Shown here in pieces: positions 22,880-33,987 of a DNA stretch of 42,390 bases. The notes beneath the pieces are model-generated. The model saw nothing but the letters and a program-made list of their open reading frames with translations, ran no database searches and was not told the DNA's origin. The position numbers were made by a program, and so were the translations under genes. Positions within the stretch are counted from its first letter, which is position 1. Each line of letters begins with the position of its first letter. Source of the DNA: Gnetum montanum (lineage: Eukaryota > Streptophyta > Gnetopsida > Gnetales > Gnetaceae); NCBI GenBank assembly GCA_015680685.1, contig MNCI01011495.1, positions 439,728-482,117 of the forward strand, written 5' to 3'.

Positions 22880-24130
22880 AAGGTTTGGTTTGCTAGGTGT
22901 TGACCAATAATTTCTTATTCGGGCTTCCAATTTTATAGATCATCATGGCCCCTAAAGGAAAAGTTTCATGGATGATATAAGGTCCTTCCCATAGTGTTTA
23001 AAATTTATTTCATTGTGGCACATGTATGGGATTCCAATAAAGAACCCTATCTCCTAGTTGGTATGCGACTTTTCTAATTTTCAAGTCATAACATTGTTTG
23101 TTAAAGGCCTTGTGTAGTTAATTGGATGATAGGGTAGCTAATCAATTTTCATCTAGCAAGTTAAGGTTCATTAACTGTTCTTTCTATGTTAGATTCAGGT
23201 CAAGGTTAAGGTCACATGTTGTAGATAGTGTACAAAGCTCAGCTTGGATAGGAAGTGTTGGAAGTTTACCGTACACCAACTCATAGGGAGAGTAGCCTAT
23301 AGGGAGTTTCCTGTGGAGTGGTAGGCCCAAAGAGCATCATTTAGTTTAATGCTCCAATCTTGCCTATATTTGCTAATGGTTCATGTCAAAATTTTTGTGA
23401 TTTCCCTATTAGTGACTTCATCTTAACCATTCGCTTGAGGATGATATGGTGTAGTCAGTTTATTTTCAACTCCTAAGTGTTGCATCAACTTCTGAAATGT
23501 CACACCTATAAAATGTGTACCATTATCAAAAATAAGTGCATGAGGCATGCCAAACCTAGTTATGATTTGTTATTGAACAAATCGTGCGGTGGTAGATGAT
23601 GTACAGTCAATAATGATGGTTGCTTCTGCTCATTTTGTGAAATAGTCAATAGCAAAAATAATGTATGTCTTTCCATTGGACATCAGTGTAATAGGCCCCA
23701 TAAAATCAATACCCCATATGTTGAAGGGTTCTAAGGGTTGAATCCACTATTGTGGACCCTCCATTCTAGTAGTCATTCCCCCATCATGTTGCCAGAACTC
23801 ACAAGATTGGACAAAATGATGGGCATCCCGAAATAATGTAGGCCAAAAATATCCTACAAGCAAGATTTTAATGGCTATTTGTCTCCTAGCATAATGACCC
23901 CCACAAGGGCCCTCATGAGCATATTGGAGAACTCACAATTGATCTACATCAGGAACACACCATCAAACCAAGCCATCGAAACATACCTTATAAAGGTGTC
24001 CATTGATTTCCATGAAATGTTTGACTCAATGGAGAAACTATTGTTTCTTTTTAATGTCCAATCCTTGTGGTGTTTCTTGTATAAGAAGATAAGTAAGAAT
24101 GCTACTGTACCAATTTGTATCTATAGGTGA
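22880..24130 (-). pseudogene. Element A integrase relic
   Basis: Integrase would insert the element DNA. On the minus strand, the N-terminal zinc region reads HEGPCGGH then CEFW, so the last Cys is lost (B keeps CERC). The catalytic triad region is mostly intact: WGIDFMGPI near 23695-23720, IFDNGTHF near 23510-23530, and YHPQANG followed by a stop and then EVTNREI near 23400-23430, where B has QVEV at the stop. LNDALWAYHS follows near 23335. The C-terminal part degrades from there, with RGHDD and WKPE near 22930. Several stops are Gln-to-stop type. Confidence 0.8.
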
Positions 24131-24869
24131 TTAACTATTTATTACACCTACAAAGAGGAGTTCATCAGGAAAGTGATCAGAAATTAGGTATTCATCCACT
24201 TTGTTGTCCAATTGCAACCGAGATAAATAATTGGCAATAACATTCTCAATGCCTTTACGATCTACTATCATGAGATCAAACTCTTGCAAGATCACAAGCC
24301 ATCGTATGATGCGAGGGCTCATCATTGGTTTATTCATAAAGAACCAAGTCACACTCTGATCTATGTGTACAAATACCTTATAGCCTAATACACAGTGCCT
24401 AAATTTCTCTAGTGCAAACACAACAGCCATTAACTCTTTTTCTATTGTGGTATAATTGAGTTGTGCACTAGCAATACATTGAGTTGTACAATGAATGTAA
24501 TAGGGACATTTTTGGTCATCTAACTCTGTAAGTATAGCTCCTAAAGCAAAATTGGGTGCATCAGTCATTATATGGAATGATCTAGACCAATCAGGAGCTT
24601 GTAGAATGGGTGTTTCTATGAGCTTCTACTTCAAGGTTTGGAAAGCTAACTCACATTCCTTGGTCCATTCAAAGGGTACGTCCTTCTTCATTAATTCTAC
24701 TAGTAGTTTTGCAATCTTCAAAAAGTTCTCGATGAAGCATCTATAATACCCAGTATGTCCAAGGAATGATCAAGCATCTTTTATAGTTTCAAGTTGATGA
24801 GTAATTCCTTGGATAACTTTAATTTTTTCAAGATCTACCTCCATCTCTGTTTACAAAATTTTATGCCCT
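24131..24869 (-). pseudogene. Element A RNase H relic and RT connection
   Basis: A 145-codon open stretch (24131-24568, minus) carries MTDAPNFALGAIL, EKELMAVVFALEKFRH and VFVHIDQSV, the three acidic sites of gypsy RNase H; the usual TDHS is IDQS here. It ends in the linker RKGIENVIANYLSRL, which normally reads VADALSR, before the integrase. Upstream the RT thumb/connection with SFLGHTGYYR is visible near 24740-24770. A stop near 24640 separates the parts. Confidence 0.82.
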
Positions 24870-25831
24870 AATACAATGTCCTCTTGGACCATTAAATGGC
24901 TTTTCTGCCAATTAAGCCTTAGGTTGGTTTCAACACATCATTTCAGTACTTACTCTAATCGGTCCAATGCTTGTTCAAAGTCTGCTCCGTAGGTCAAGAA
25001 ATCATCCATAAAAACCTCCACACCATTTCCTATTTGCTACTAAAATATACTGAGAACCAAATGTTGAAATGTTGTTGGAGCATTGCACAAGCCAAACAAC
25101 ATTTTCCTATATGAAAATGTCCCCCAAGGACTTATGAATGTAGTTTTGGCTTGGTCTTTTGGTGCTATTTGGATTTGATTGTACTCACTGTAACCATTCA
25201 AAAAATTGTAATAGTAATGCCCTGTAATGGTATCTAAGACTTGGTCAATGAATGGAATTAGAAAATGGTCTTTAAATGTTTCCATGTTTAGTAGCCTAAA
25301 TTCTATACACACCCTCCATTTACCTTCCTTTTTAGGCACAATGATGAATGGACTAACCCATTCACTATCAACAATGGGGTAGATGAACCCATCCTTTAAA
25401 AGTTGTTTAATTTCTTCTTTAACTACTTGCTTAAGCCTTGGGTTTAGTTGTCTTTGCAGTTGTTGCTGAGGCTTCATAGAGGGGTCAGTGTAGATTCTAT
25501 GTTGGCATATCCTAGGATCTATTCCGGTTAATTCAGGATATGACCAAGCAAAGGATTTTGACCATTTGTTTACCATCTTTAGCAGTTTTTCTTTTTGTTG
25601 AGGAGCGAGCTTAGCATTAATGATTACTAGTTTTCCATTCTTGAGAAATGCATACTCCATACCAATGGGAAATGATTTTAATTCAAGGGGCTCTCGCTTA
25701 AACTCATCAAGGATTTCCAACTTCCCCCAGTTGATATCTTCAGTGTCAGTATTTGGAAGTTGGTGATGGAATTGCTCTAATACATCTATGCTATTGATAT
25801 AGGCACAAGTCAAGCTCTCAGTTGGTTTCAT
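24870..25831 (-). pseudogene. Element A reverse transcriptase
   Basis: A 263-codon open frame (25040-25831, minus) holds the RT fingers and palm: GIDPRICQHRIYTD, SEWVSPFIIVPKKEGKWRVC, RLLNMETFKDHF, FLNGYSEYNQIQIAPKDQAK and FGLCNAPTTFQ. One stop after 25040 separates it from the catalytic box FMDD at 25001-25012, which is intact. FLNGYSEYNQ differs from the FLDGYSGYNQ of element B, so an RT Asp has become Asn. The start of the frame lies in the protease-RT linker and is not a natural start; the protein would be cut from a polyprotein. Confidence 0.88.
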
Positions 25832-26640
25832 GCATAAAGTTGAATTGCTCTCTAGGTCAGCTATCAGCCACTGGGTGCCTTCCTGTCTTATGGCTATTGC
25901 ATACAGGCATCTTTTTATGTTAGTTACTTATGCACACTAGTTGCATGTAGGCAATGTTAAGCATTGTACAAACCAGGACTTCTGCACAAAGTTGCACCCT
26001 GTGTCATTGTATGCGATGCATGGAACTTTCTTCTTCTTGATCTTCCCAAATGCATTTTCTTTTGATATCTCTAGAAAAATATCACGTATTCCTAGGCATG
26101 CATCAATTGTACTTAGTCATTCTCTTCCCATTATGATTGGAAAGTCCCCCTTATAGTTGTTGACTTGTATTACTAGAAAATTGGCTAGATACGACCATCC
26201 ACAAACCGTAGTGACAATGTCCTCCACTAGTCCCAATGGAATAGTGATGGACTAGTCAACCAACTCTAAAAAAATGTTACTTTTCTTTAACAGAGGTAGG
26301 TTCCAGGCTTTATACACTTCCTAGGAGATTAAATTAACACCAGAACCTAAATCCAAAAGAGTTTTGCAAGGCTCATTTATAGTGATTTGCAAATAAATAA
26401 GAGGACTTCTAGGATCAAATAATTTCCTAGGAAGATGGCTAGCTTTAATCCAATCAGTGATGGCGTGGGTTAACATAATAGTGTGCGTTGAGTACAGTTT
26501 TTGGTTTGAAGGAAGCTCTGAAGATTCAAATGATGATAAGGCATTTGGATAATTAGTTGCTTGAGGTTGTAAGGGCTTGGTTGGACTCTTGGTTCTAAAG
26601 AAAGGTCTCTTCTTTGATTGGTTGTTCAAATGAGCAGTAG
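25832..26640 (-). pseudogene. Element A protease relic
   Basis: The retroviral-type aspartic protease would cut Gag-Pol. The active site DLGSG lies at 26339-26353 in the open frame 26321-26629, inside LLDLGSGVNLIS, and is followed at once by a stop. Downstream, IPLGLVEDIVTTVCGW and GDFPIIMGREWLSTID are the flap and C-terminal parts of the fold (about 26060-26250). ITINEPCKTLLDLG just before the site matches element B. A second conserved block, KKVPCIAYNDTGCN near 26000-26040, precedes the RT linker. Confidence 0.8.
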
Positions 26641-27086
26641 GTTGAAGATTGACAGCCCTTATAGCATTACTTTGCTGCAGCTAGGTAGGAAGCTCACCTT
26701 GCATAGTCGAAGAAGGTGATAATGGAGCCGAGGATGGAAGAGATGCAAAAAATGAGAAGGACAGTACATATGTGGAGCATCACCTTGAGAAGAATAATTT
26801 CTATAGTACTCGGGGGACTAGTAGTAAGGCTGAAGAGCAATGTGACTAGTAGAGTCACGTGGAGAGATCAGTTGCTAAACGTAATACCCTTATGGCTTAA
26901 GTTGATGGTAAGGGTATTGTTGACATGGTGGTGGTATTCCCCATGATTGTGGGTGTTGCCACCATTGATACTGTTCATTCGGTTGTGGTGGAGTTCCACT
27001 CAAATAATATGTTGAGGGTTGGTGGAACTGCCTTGGGTTACCTTGAGGATAAGGTAACCTTCTAGGTGTTTGTCATTTTATTAATC
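26641..27086 (-). other. Element A linker between gag and protease
   Basis: On the minus strand this reads as a Pro/Gln/Tyr/His-rich linker (PPCQQYPYHQ near 26910-26930), low in conserved structure. It corresponds to 37480-38150 in element B and 11030-11690 in element C. Confidence 0.55.
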
Positions 27087-29001
27087 ATGGGTTTAGTGCA
27101 TACACCCAAGACTCTTGCAGATGTGACACCACTGGGTAACATCCCCTAAGATGTTCATATTGGAAAATCTGACATCCTCCATCATTTTCTGTGTCCGAAT
27201 CCACAACCTCTTCAATGATGACAACCTTGCCCTTACCCTTGTTACATGCATACTCAGCTTCTTTCTTTTTCCTTCTCTCTCAGTCACTACTTGGTTGTCT
27301 AGACTCCTCTACTATTTTTAGGATAGTTTGAAATTTATTATCTAGGGAGTTTCACATTTGATCTATCTTTGCTAATACTTCTGATGCAAACTTTTGAATG
27401 GGAAAATTTTTTTTATTCACCATCTCTTTAAGTGGTGACTCTTCTTCATCTTCAAAAAATCTAATTTTCTTCTTTCAAAGGGAAGGATCTCTATTGTACT
27501 CCTCTGCACTTTCTCTTTTCCTCAACTCACCTTCCTCATTGGAAACTTGCTTGAACAATCTTTGTATTTGATGGGCTATGAGCTCGAATAGCCTTCCTTG
27601 GGCATAAGTCCCAAGGGTTCTTCATGTTTTGTACCTAAGCCCATCTACGAGATGGCATAGTTATTCCTTTTGTGAGTAACCATGGCCAGGGCAATGATGT
27701 AATAATGAATAGTATTGGTCCATGGTAGCATCCAAGGGTTTGTATCCTCCTTGTTTCCATCCTTGGATTTGCTTATGTAGGTTGGACACTCGGGAGTACG
27801 TCTGATACTTATCATTGAATAGCTCCAACATGGTACTCCATCAATGAATGCATTTTGGTTCTAAGGACTGATACTAGCTTTCTGCTTCCTTGATCAGTGT
27901 TTGTGAAAACAAATTTAGCTTTTTCCACTCGTTTTCTATATTCAATAAGGCACATTCATTGTGGAATTCTTGTAAATGGTTTTGAGGATCAACATTGTAT
28001 TCCCCTTCAAATTGTGGGATGTTATTCACATCTATTCTTTTGATTCTACTATCTTTCTGGTGCCTTGTTGGGATCCTAACAGCCTCTATTATATCTAACA
28101 TACTTCAGGTTGCGAGTAGGGGTTCATCATGATCATGTTGTCTATGGTGTTTATGATGCCTATGTTGTTCCCTACTCTCCCTTCTTTCATGATGTCTCTC
28201 TGGAATGCCCTCGTCCCCTTTCTCTACTATCCTGTCAATGATTTCTATTTTTCCTACCCTTTTCCTCATGGTCTCACCCTTTGCAACTTCATTCAAATAC
28301 CAAAGGAGAGGGGGAAGAAGATGATGGAGATGAAGAGGAAGGAGGACTAGCACCATGGTGGCACCTATCACCTTCCTTTTTGTGGTCGTGGCCTTGGTCA
28401 CAGTTATGATCAAAATGTCCATCATTGTCATGTGTTCATGTTCCTTTTTTAGACCCTTTGTGTCTATTGGTACAAGAACCTGGGTTATGAATAGTTGAGT
28501 AAAGATTCTAATACACAACTCCTTAATTGAAGTCAATGAGAGGAACATCATTTTGTGGAAAACCTCCCGAGATAGGTTCAACACCCTCATTTTTACTTAG
28601 GACATACAGGATATCCTAAGACTAGTTCCCCTTCACAAATTTGTCTCCTATTGTAGATCTCTCTTGCATTGTGCCTCCATGGATCAATAACCTCTCGAAT
28701 CTTTCTCATGCACAATGTACTTTGATTGTAAGTCCTACATACCAATTCATGTGAGAGCACGAAGAAGCATGCTTGGAATTGAGCTATTAGGAGGTAACAC
28801 TATGTTACCTTCTAAATCACACCATTGCAGTTGTTAATCTTGGTAGAGGATAAAGGTAAAGTTTGGTATATACTCATCTGGATGAGCATATAGCATGCAA
28901 AACTGTTGCGGCACTGGTGGACCATCATGTGTACCTCGCCTCTGCTTATTCATGGTGTCAAACCTAGTCGGTGAAGCACTCTCATAAGAAGAAGGAGACA
29001 T
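27087..29001 (-). pseudogene. gag: Element A gag relic
   Basis: The likely original start is the ATG at 29001 (minus), about 115 bases inside the primer site, opening MSPSSYESASP. The gag core lies near 27890-28025: IPQFEGEYNVDPQNHLQEFH with a Trp-containing helix after it. Before it is an Arg/His-rich run (ERHHERRESREQHRHH near 28150-28200). After the core come LCHLVDGLR, RTLGTYAQGRL near 27600 and ELRKRESAEEYNRDPSL near 27490. The knuckle region near 27140-27180 reads CQIF-QYEH-LRGC, so the second Cys is Phe. Stops break it at many points. This copy could not form particles. Confidence 0.8.
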
Positions 29002-29116
29002 GATTGATTATTTAGTGTGTGATACCCTTTTTTGGTGATTATAGGATAGTTAACTCTAAGGGTTCGTTCCAACAATGGAAGGATTTCCTAAGTTCTAATC
29101 AACGCACAAACAAAAT

Positions 29117-29133
29117 CCTCAACAATGGCACCA
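29117..29133 (-). other. Primer-binding site, Asp tRNA type (decayed)
   Basis: On the minus strand TGGTGCCATTGTTGAGG follows the 5' LTR after a single base. The 3' end of plant tRNA-Asp would pair with TGGCGCCGTTGCCGGGG. Twelve of 17 bases agree, and all five differences are C to T or G to A. Asp-type primers are typical of Athila-like elements. Confidence 0.78.
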
Positions 29134-29134
29134 A

Positions 29135-29971
29135 TGATGAGCGGCGAGGTATCCCTATGCCCAACCATACAAATAAGAGCATTCATGCGCAATTTCTTTG
29201 AACTCCAAGGATTAAGTGCTTATGTGCCTATGCAAAACAAGGATGATTTATGCAATCATTTTCTTCCCAAGCTTACTTGTAAGGCACAATTGTATGGTTA
29301 AGTAAACTTGAGGTATATGATTTTTATGTTTTTTATATTTTCTATCCTAGTCTCCTAAGTGTGTGCAATGAAAATATTTAATTAACTAATGGGTTTTTAT
29401 AACTCTAATGTGAATCAAATCCTAACACTAGCATCTGTTCCCACTCTCCAAACACATCATGAACCAGTGTAACACTACTGGGATTACCAAACGCTAGTCG
29501 TTACTGGGTTACCAAGTGTTCCACGGATGCTTGAAGTGGTCATGCTGAGTGTGCTAATTCATTGATAATTGATAATTAATACTTCAATGAAATAACATTA
29601 AGTAACTATTGAAAGCATCAAATAATAGTAAATAACATGAAATGCAATAATTAAGCTATTCTGAATGTTGCAAGGTTTATCACAAAGTTCGTCTTTATTT
29701 CCAAACACAAGGTGTGCTTAGGTACACAATGCTCGAATAAAGATCCATTCACTTTATTACTCCTACTACGGGCACTTAGAAATAATTTTAACTCTAGAAT
29801 AGAAAAACTACAATAATTCAGCTAAGGGACTAAAAAACTAACGCCAAACCAAGTGCCCCTATCTCTTATTTATAGGCAACGAGACAAGCTTCGACATCAC
29901 ATGTCCGATATCACTTCGGCATCTTCGATATCGCATATCTGATATCGAGGGTCCAATATCAGGACTTATCA
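29135..29971 (-). repeat. Element A 5' LTR
   Basis: This 837-bp partner of 19978-20820 has its TATA box at 29867-29874 (minus strand) and GATATC-type motifs at 29907, 29927, 29941 and 29955. The outer end reads CTTATCA, one change from CTCATCA. It is followed by CCCAT, the target duplication. Confidence 0.92.
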
Positions 29972-31185
29972 CCCATCTTAATACTATAATTATTAATTGA
30001 TTAGGGTCACTATTAAATTTCTTTCAAGAAGTTAGTAACCATGACTTAAATTGATCTTATTTTGTTGAAATTCACTATCCAAGTAATCTAAAATATTTTT
30101 AGTTACCATCTGTTAGCTTAGAAATGTCAATTCAACAAAAAAGGCTAGTTTGGTCATTTTAATTCCTAAAAACTAACTTTATTTTTGAACCTAAGACTAT
30201 GTTCAACATGTAGTACTCATCGAGACAATGTCAACGGTACAAATTTCATCTTGATCAAACTTATGGTTAAAAAGATATTGATGTTTAAAGTTTCTTGTTA
30301 CATGTGCATTAAAATAATATTTAATTATTTAATTCTTAAAATTACTAACTTATTATTTAAATTAAAAAAATTTAAGTGGGGGTCATGGGTTCAAACCTTG
30401 ACCCCCCAACTTTAAAAATCAAGTTCTAAAAAAAATGGATGAAAAAAATGATGATAAAATAAAAATAAAAATAAAAACTTGGTAGGGCCACAACTAGCCA
30501 TGTTGCCAACTATGGCAAGACTACCATGCTCCAGCATGGTAGGCCTCTAGGCTTGGCTGGCCAACTATCGACAGCCAAGGGTCGCTAAAGGCCAACCCTA
30601 CGAGACAACAACAAGGCCTACCACAACACATCGCCACTACGCCAACACCATCACTCCACCATCCATGCTCATTTCTCACCTACCCCTACCACTACATCAT
30701 CAATTGCACCACTACTACCACCACTCCTCTACTTACAACACCTATTGCTCCTCACTGCATTTTTAGCCATTGCCATCATGGTTGCCCAAATGTCCACCGC
30801 TTGCTTGCTACCATCACCAACCATCTACCACCACTACTACCCCCATGCCTATAGTCTACCGTCCACCTGGCTACACCCTTTCACCATCGTCTACATCTAC
30901 ACAAACCCTCACTTGCTGTCTATTGTGTGCAATCTACAAAAACCCTCATCGCATTTCTTGCTACCTTCCATTTTCACCAACACCTACACTATTGTCACCG
31001 TCGCCATTAACAATGCCACTGCTATTATCATCACCACCGCTATCACCAAAAACATATATTTTATTTTTTGACCACCCATAATGCTCACGAACACTAATAG
31101 TGCTATAGATCACTACCTTCCATTCCACCAATCATTACTTCCATGTCATCAATCATCACCTCCCATGCCACTAAACATCACCTTC
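29972..31185. other. Unassigned stretch between elements A and B
   Basis: I see no gene. 29977-30370 is AT-rich. 30376-30410 is a strong hairpin. 30420-30480 is A-rich. From about 30600 to 31080 the + strand is rich in CCA, CAC and ACC triplets, which produces long open frames by composition only. This is the DNA into which both elements jumped, or old repeats. Confidence 0.5.
30372..30412. repeat. GC-rich hairpin enclosing GGTTCAAACC
   Basis: Arms AGTGGGGGTCATGG and CCTTGACCCCCCAACT are nearly complementary around the loop GTTCAAA. The centre, GGTTCAAACC at 30388-30397, resembles a tRNA promoter B box (GGTTCGANNCC) with one change. No A box or tRNA arms are found upstream, so this is not a tRNA gene. 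Confidence 0.55.
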
Positions 31186-31959
31186 TGATAAGTCGCGAGG
31201 TACCCCTACACTCAACCATATGAATATGAGTGTTTCACGTGTGATCTAGTCAAACTCAAAGGACTAAGTGCTTACACACCTTAATGGAACACTCATAGTT
31301 AATTATTCATTGTCTTTCCAAACTTACTTGTATTTTCACGATTGTATGGTTAAGTAAGCTTGAGGTATATGATTTTTTATAGCTTTTTGTCTTTTTATGT
31401 ATCCTGCTAATAAAGGAAAGGGAGAGAGAACTAAGTGACTAACTTACATTAACTATTCATTAACTAGTTTTTAAATGTTCCTAATACTAGTATCCGTTCT
31501 CACTTGCTGTACACATCTTGAACTAGTGCAATGCTACTAGGATTACCAAACGCTAATCGTTACTAGGTTACCAAGCACTACATTCATGCTCGAAGCGTTC
31601 GTACTAAGTGTATTTAAATAAAGGGGTTAAAGGTTGAGAAAGATATTAATTAACTAGGAAAGCATTAAACAATCATTAATTACTAATTAGCTTAATCTGT
31701 ATGCTGCAAGGTTTATCATAAAGTTGGTCTTTATTGTCGTCTACCAAATTGTGTTTAGGTACAAATTGCTCAAATAAATATTCGTTCACTCTATGAATCC
31801 TACTACGGGTACACAGAAATAATTCTAACTCTGGAATAACAAAACTGCAAGAATCTGGCTAAGGGTCTAAGTCTAACTGTTGGAACAAAGGGCACCACCT
31901 CTTATGTATAGAAGATGAGGTAGGACACGATATCACGTATGCAATATTGCGACTCATCA
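31186..31959 (-). repeat. Element B 3' LTR
   Basis: The 774-bp LTR starts TGATAAGTCGCGAGG and ends CTCATCA. It is close to the LTRs of element A and the solo LTR. The TATA box is changed (TATACATA near 31904). GATATC at 31929 and a decayed copy at 31943 keep the 14-bp spacing. Flanking bases 31181-31185 are CCTTC, which should recur at the other end of the element. Confidence 0.88.
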
Positions 31960-31971
31960 TACCCCCCTGAC
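31960..31971 (-). other. Element B polypurine tract
   Basis: GTCAGGGGGGTA on the minus strand directly precedes the 3' LTR. The G6 run is better preserved than in element A. Confidence 0.65.
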
Positions 31972-33987
31972 TGAATGAAAACTCATCCTTGAGTTCCTTA
32001 CAAAATATTGGGAAGGTATGGGATTATTGACTTGCATGACAACTAATGGTGAATGGGATGATGTGTGAATGGATCAATCATTACAATACATGACAATATT
32101 AGTGTTCATGACTACAAGAATGAACACTAGACATAATTGACATCCAACCTTATTTGGCAACTGAGAGAGAAGAGAGAAAGAGAAAAGAAGAAGACATGTT
32201 GCTACCAATGTGAAGATTATGCCTTCCGTTGTCCATCCATAACTGTGCCATCAGTCTTGCTCCTTGCACAACTGTTCCAGCACCAGTCCATCCTAAGTGT
32301 TAACTCCAGGTCCAGTCCATTGCTATATGATTTCCATCTGCACACACAACATAGTCACATATGAGCAAGGATAAGTAAATCACAATACAGTTGATACCTT
32401 GCCTCGGTGTAAGGTCCATTGGCTGAGTTCTGATATGGCTAATATAGATTCTAGAGATATAACAATGGTGATTACCCAAGGTGTAGGGGTTACGAAAATT
32501 GAAAAAATTAGACCAGGGCCCCCATGACTAAAAGCGATCCTCTGGTAGCGATAGGATGGAAAAAGATAAGGAATAAGAAAGATGGAGAAAAAGAAACAAT
32601 GACAATGCTGATAAAATAGATGTCAGAGATGGGAATGAACTAAGCAAATGTTGATTATGGGAATTTTTAAGGGAAAGAAGTTAACTGATGCACAAAATAG
32701 GAATGCCAGTGGGTCCTCCCCAAAGTAGGCTCATGTCCTTTATGCCCTAACAATCCCACATTCAAAGAGTCTGTAGGCTCTAGAAATGTCATTTGGAAGC
32801 AAGAGTTAAAGTATTAACCCCAAGAATTCACCAAGGAGAAAATAATGCATCAACCAAAATATAGACTACTAATATAACCAGTAATGAGGTGGAAAATGGA
32901 GAAAGAATGATGGGAAGAAGAGAATGGAATGGAGTCCCAAGAACAAGGTGGTGTATAGCCCCTTCTGTATTTATGGTTAATGTGACTGAGTAGATCTCAT
33001 TCCAAATGCAACCTCAAACAATCCACATCCAGTGACTTCGCATTAATACACTCGGCCAATCCATCCACTTGAAGTAACAAGAATGTTTCCACCAAAGAGT
33101 CACCACCATTCCAAGGAAATGAGAAAGGCAAAAGTAGGAAGCGAGAGAGGGCCTTAGTTAGAGGGAACATGTTTTTTTAGTTCCATAACCAATGCTTGTA
33201 GCCCAAATGATTATTTTGTCTAAGGGGTGTGCTTTGAATTCTTACTATTTTTTTTTTTTTTTGCATGAGAACCACACCATGCAAAGACTTATTTTTATTC
33301 GCTTAGCTTCCCAATAATGGAGCAACATCGGAATGATAAGGAAAACTCAAGAAGAAAACATTCAAGCACCCAAGATAATAGCCAACACAAATGCATCAAA
33401 TCCCTTTGAATTCACACCATTTTCAGTCCTTGAGTCCTTCCTTAGTTTGAGAAATTCCCAATCACCAATTTGTTAATAGTTTTATTATTAAAGAAAAAAA
33501 CTATACAGTTCCAAGCCAAGAGAGATCATAGAAATTCATGGATGCATGGATGATGTGGACTCATTGCCTGTTATATCAAAAGAACCATACCTTAGTATCA
33601 ACATTATAACTCAAAGGTAAAAACCAAACATTAGCAATCCATAGAATACAGTTCATACCACCATCAGAAGCACTTATTAGGTGACAAATCTAACAAAATC
33701 AAAACAACAAAAACAAAAACAAAAACAAAAAAAATAAATAGTTACATAAAGAAATGAAAAAGTATAAACAATGTTGCAAAAAAAAACAAGAAAAGGTAAA
33801 GAAATTTGTAAAAAAAATGTGTAAAACAAAAACTTAAAAAGGAACTAAGGGCCTCAAATGGTTAGCAGAGGTGGTCATCTCCCCCATGACTAAGTTGGAA
33901 GGAGGAGATCCGAAATAGTGAGCAAAATCATCCCTTCTCAGAGGTATTATGTGCACTGGCCATTCTAAATTCATGGAAGGGTTTAGT
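31972..33987 (-). other. Element B 3' non-coding region
   Basis: No gene is supported. The stretch is collinear with the tail of element A and holds a GA-rich run (32162-32194), a poly-T run (33249-33262) and an A/C-rich run (33695-33835). Confidence 0.7.

Larger units (their letters stand above)
19978..29971 (-). mobile_element. Element A: full-length dead gypsy element, Athila-like, target duplication CCCAT
   Basis: The two LTRs, 19978-20820 and 29135-29971, both start TGATGAG on the + strand and end CTCATCA or CTTATCA. The five bases before the element (19973-19977) and after it (29972-29976) are both CCCAT, which confirms one insertion event. Reading on the minus strand gives 5' LTR, primer site, gag, protease, RT, RNase H, integrase, a long 3' non-coding region, purine tract and 3' LTR. 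The Asp-type tRNA primer, the DLGSG protease site and the absence of a chromodomain fit the Ogre/Tat/Athila side of plant Ty3/gypsy. Each domain carries stops. The LTRs appear about 90 percent identical by eye, so the insertion is old. No env-like frame is visible. Confidence 0.93.

Noticed and set aside
30376-30410. tRNA gene
   Set aside because: Only a T-arm-like centre is present; there is no D arm, anticodon arm or proper acceptor stem.
30745-31081. Two overlapping frames of 103-108 codons, Thr/Pro/Tyr-rich
   Set aside because: They arise from CCA/CAC/ACC triplet bias in a low-complexity stretch; no domain, no start context, two frames equally open.
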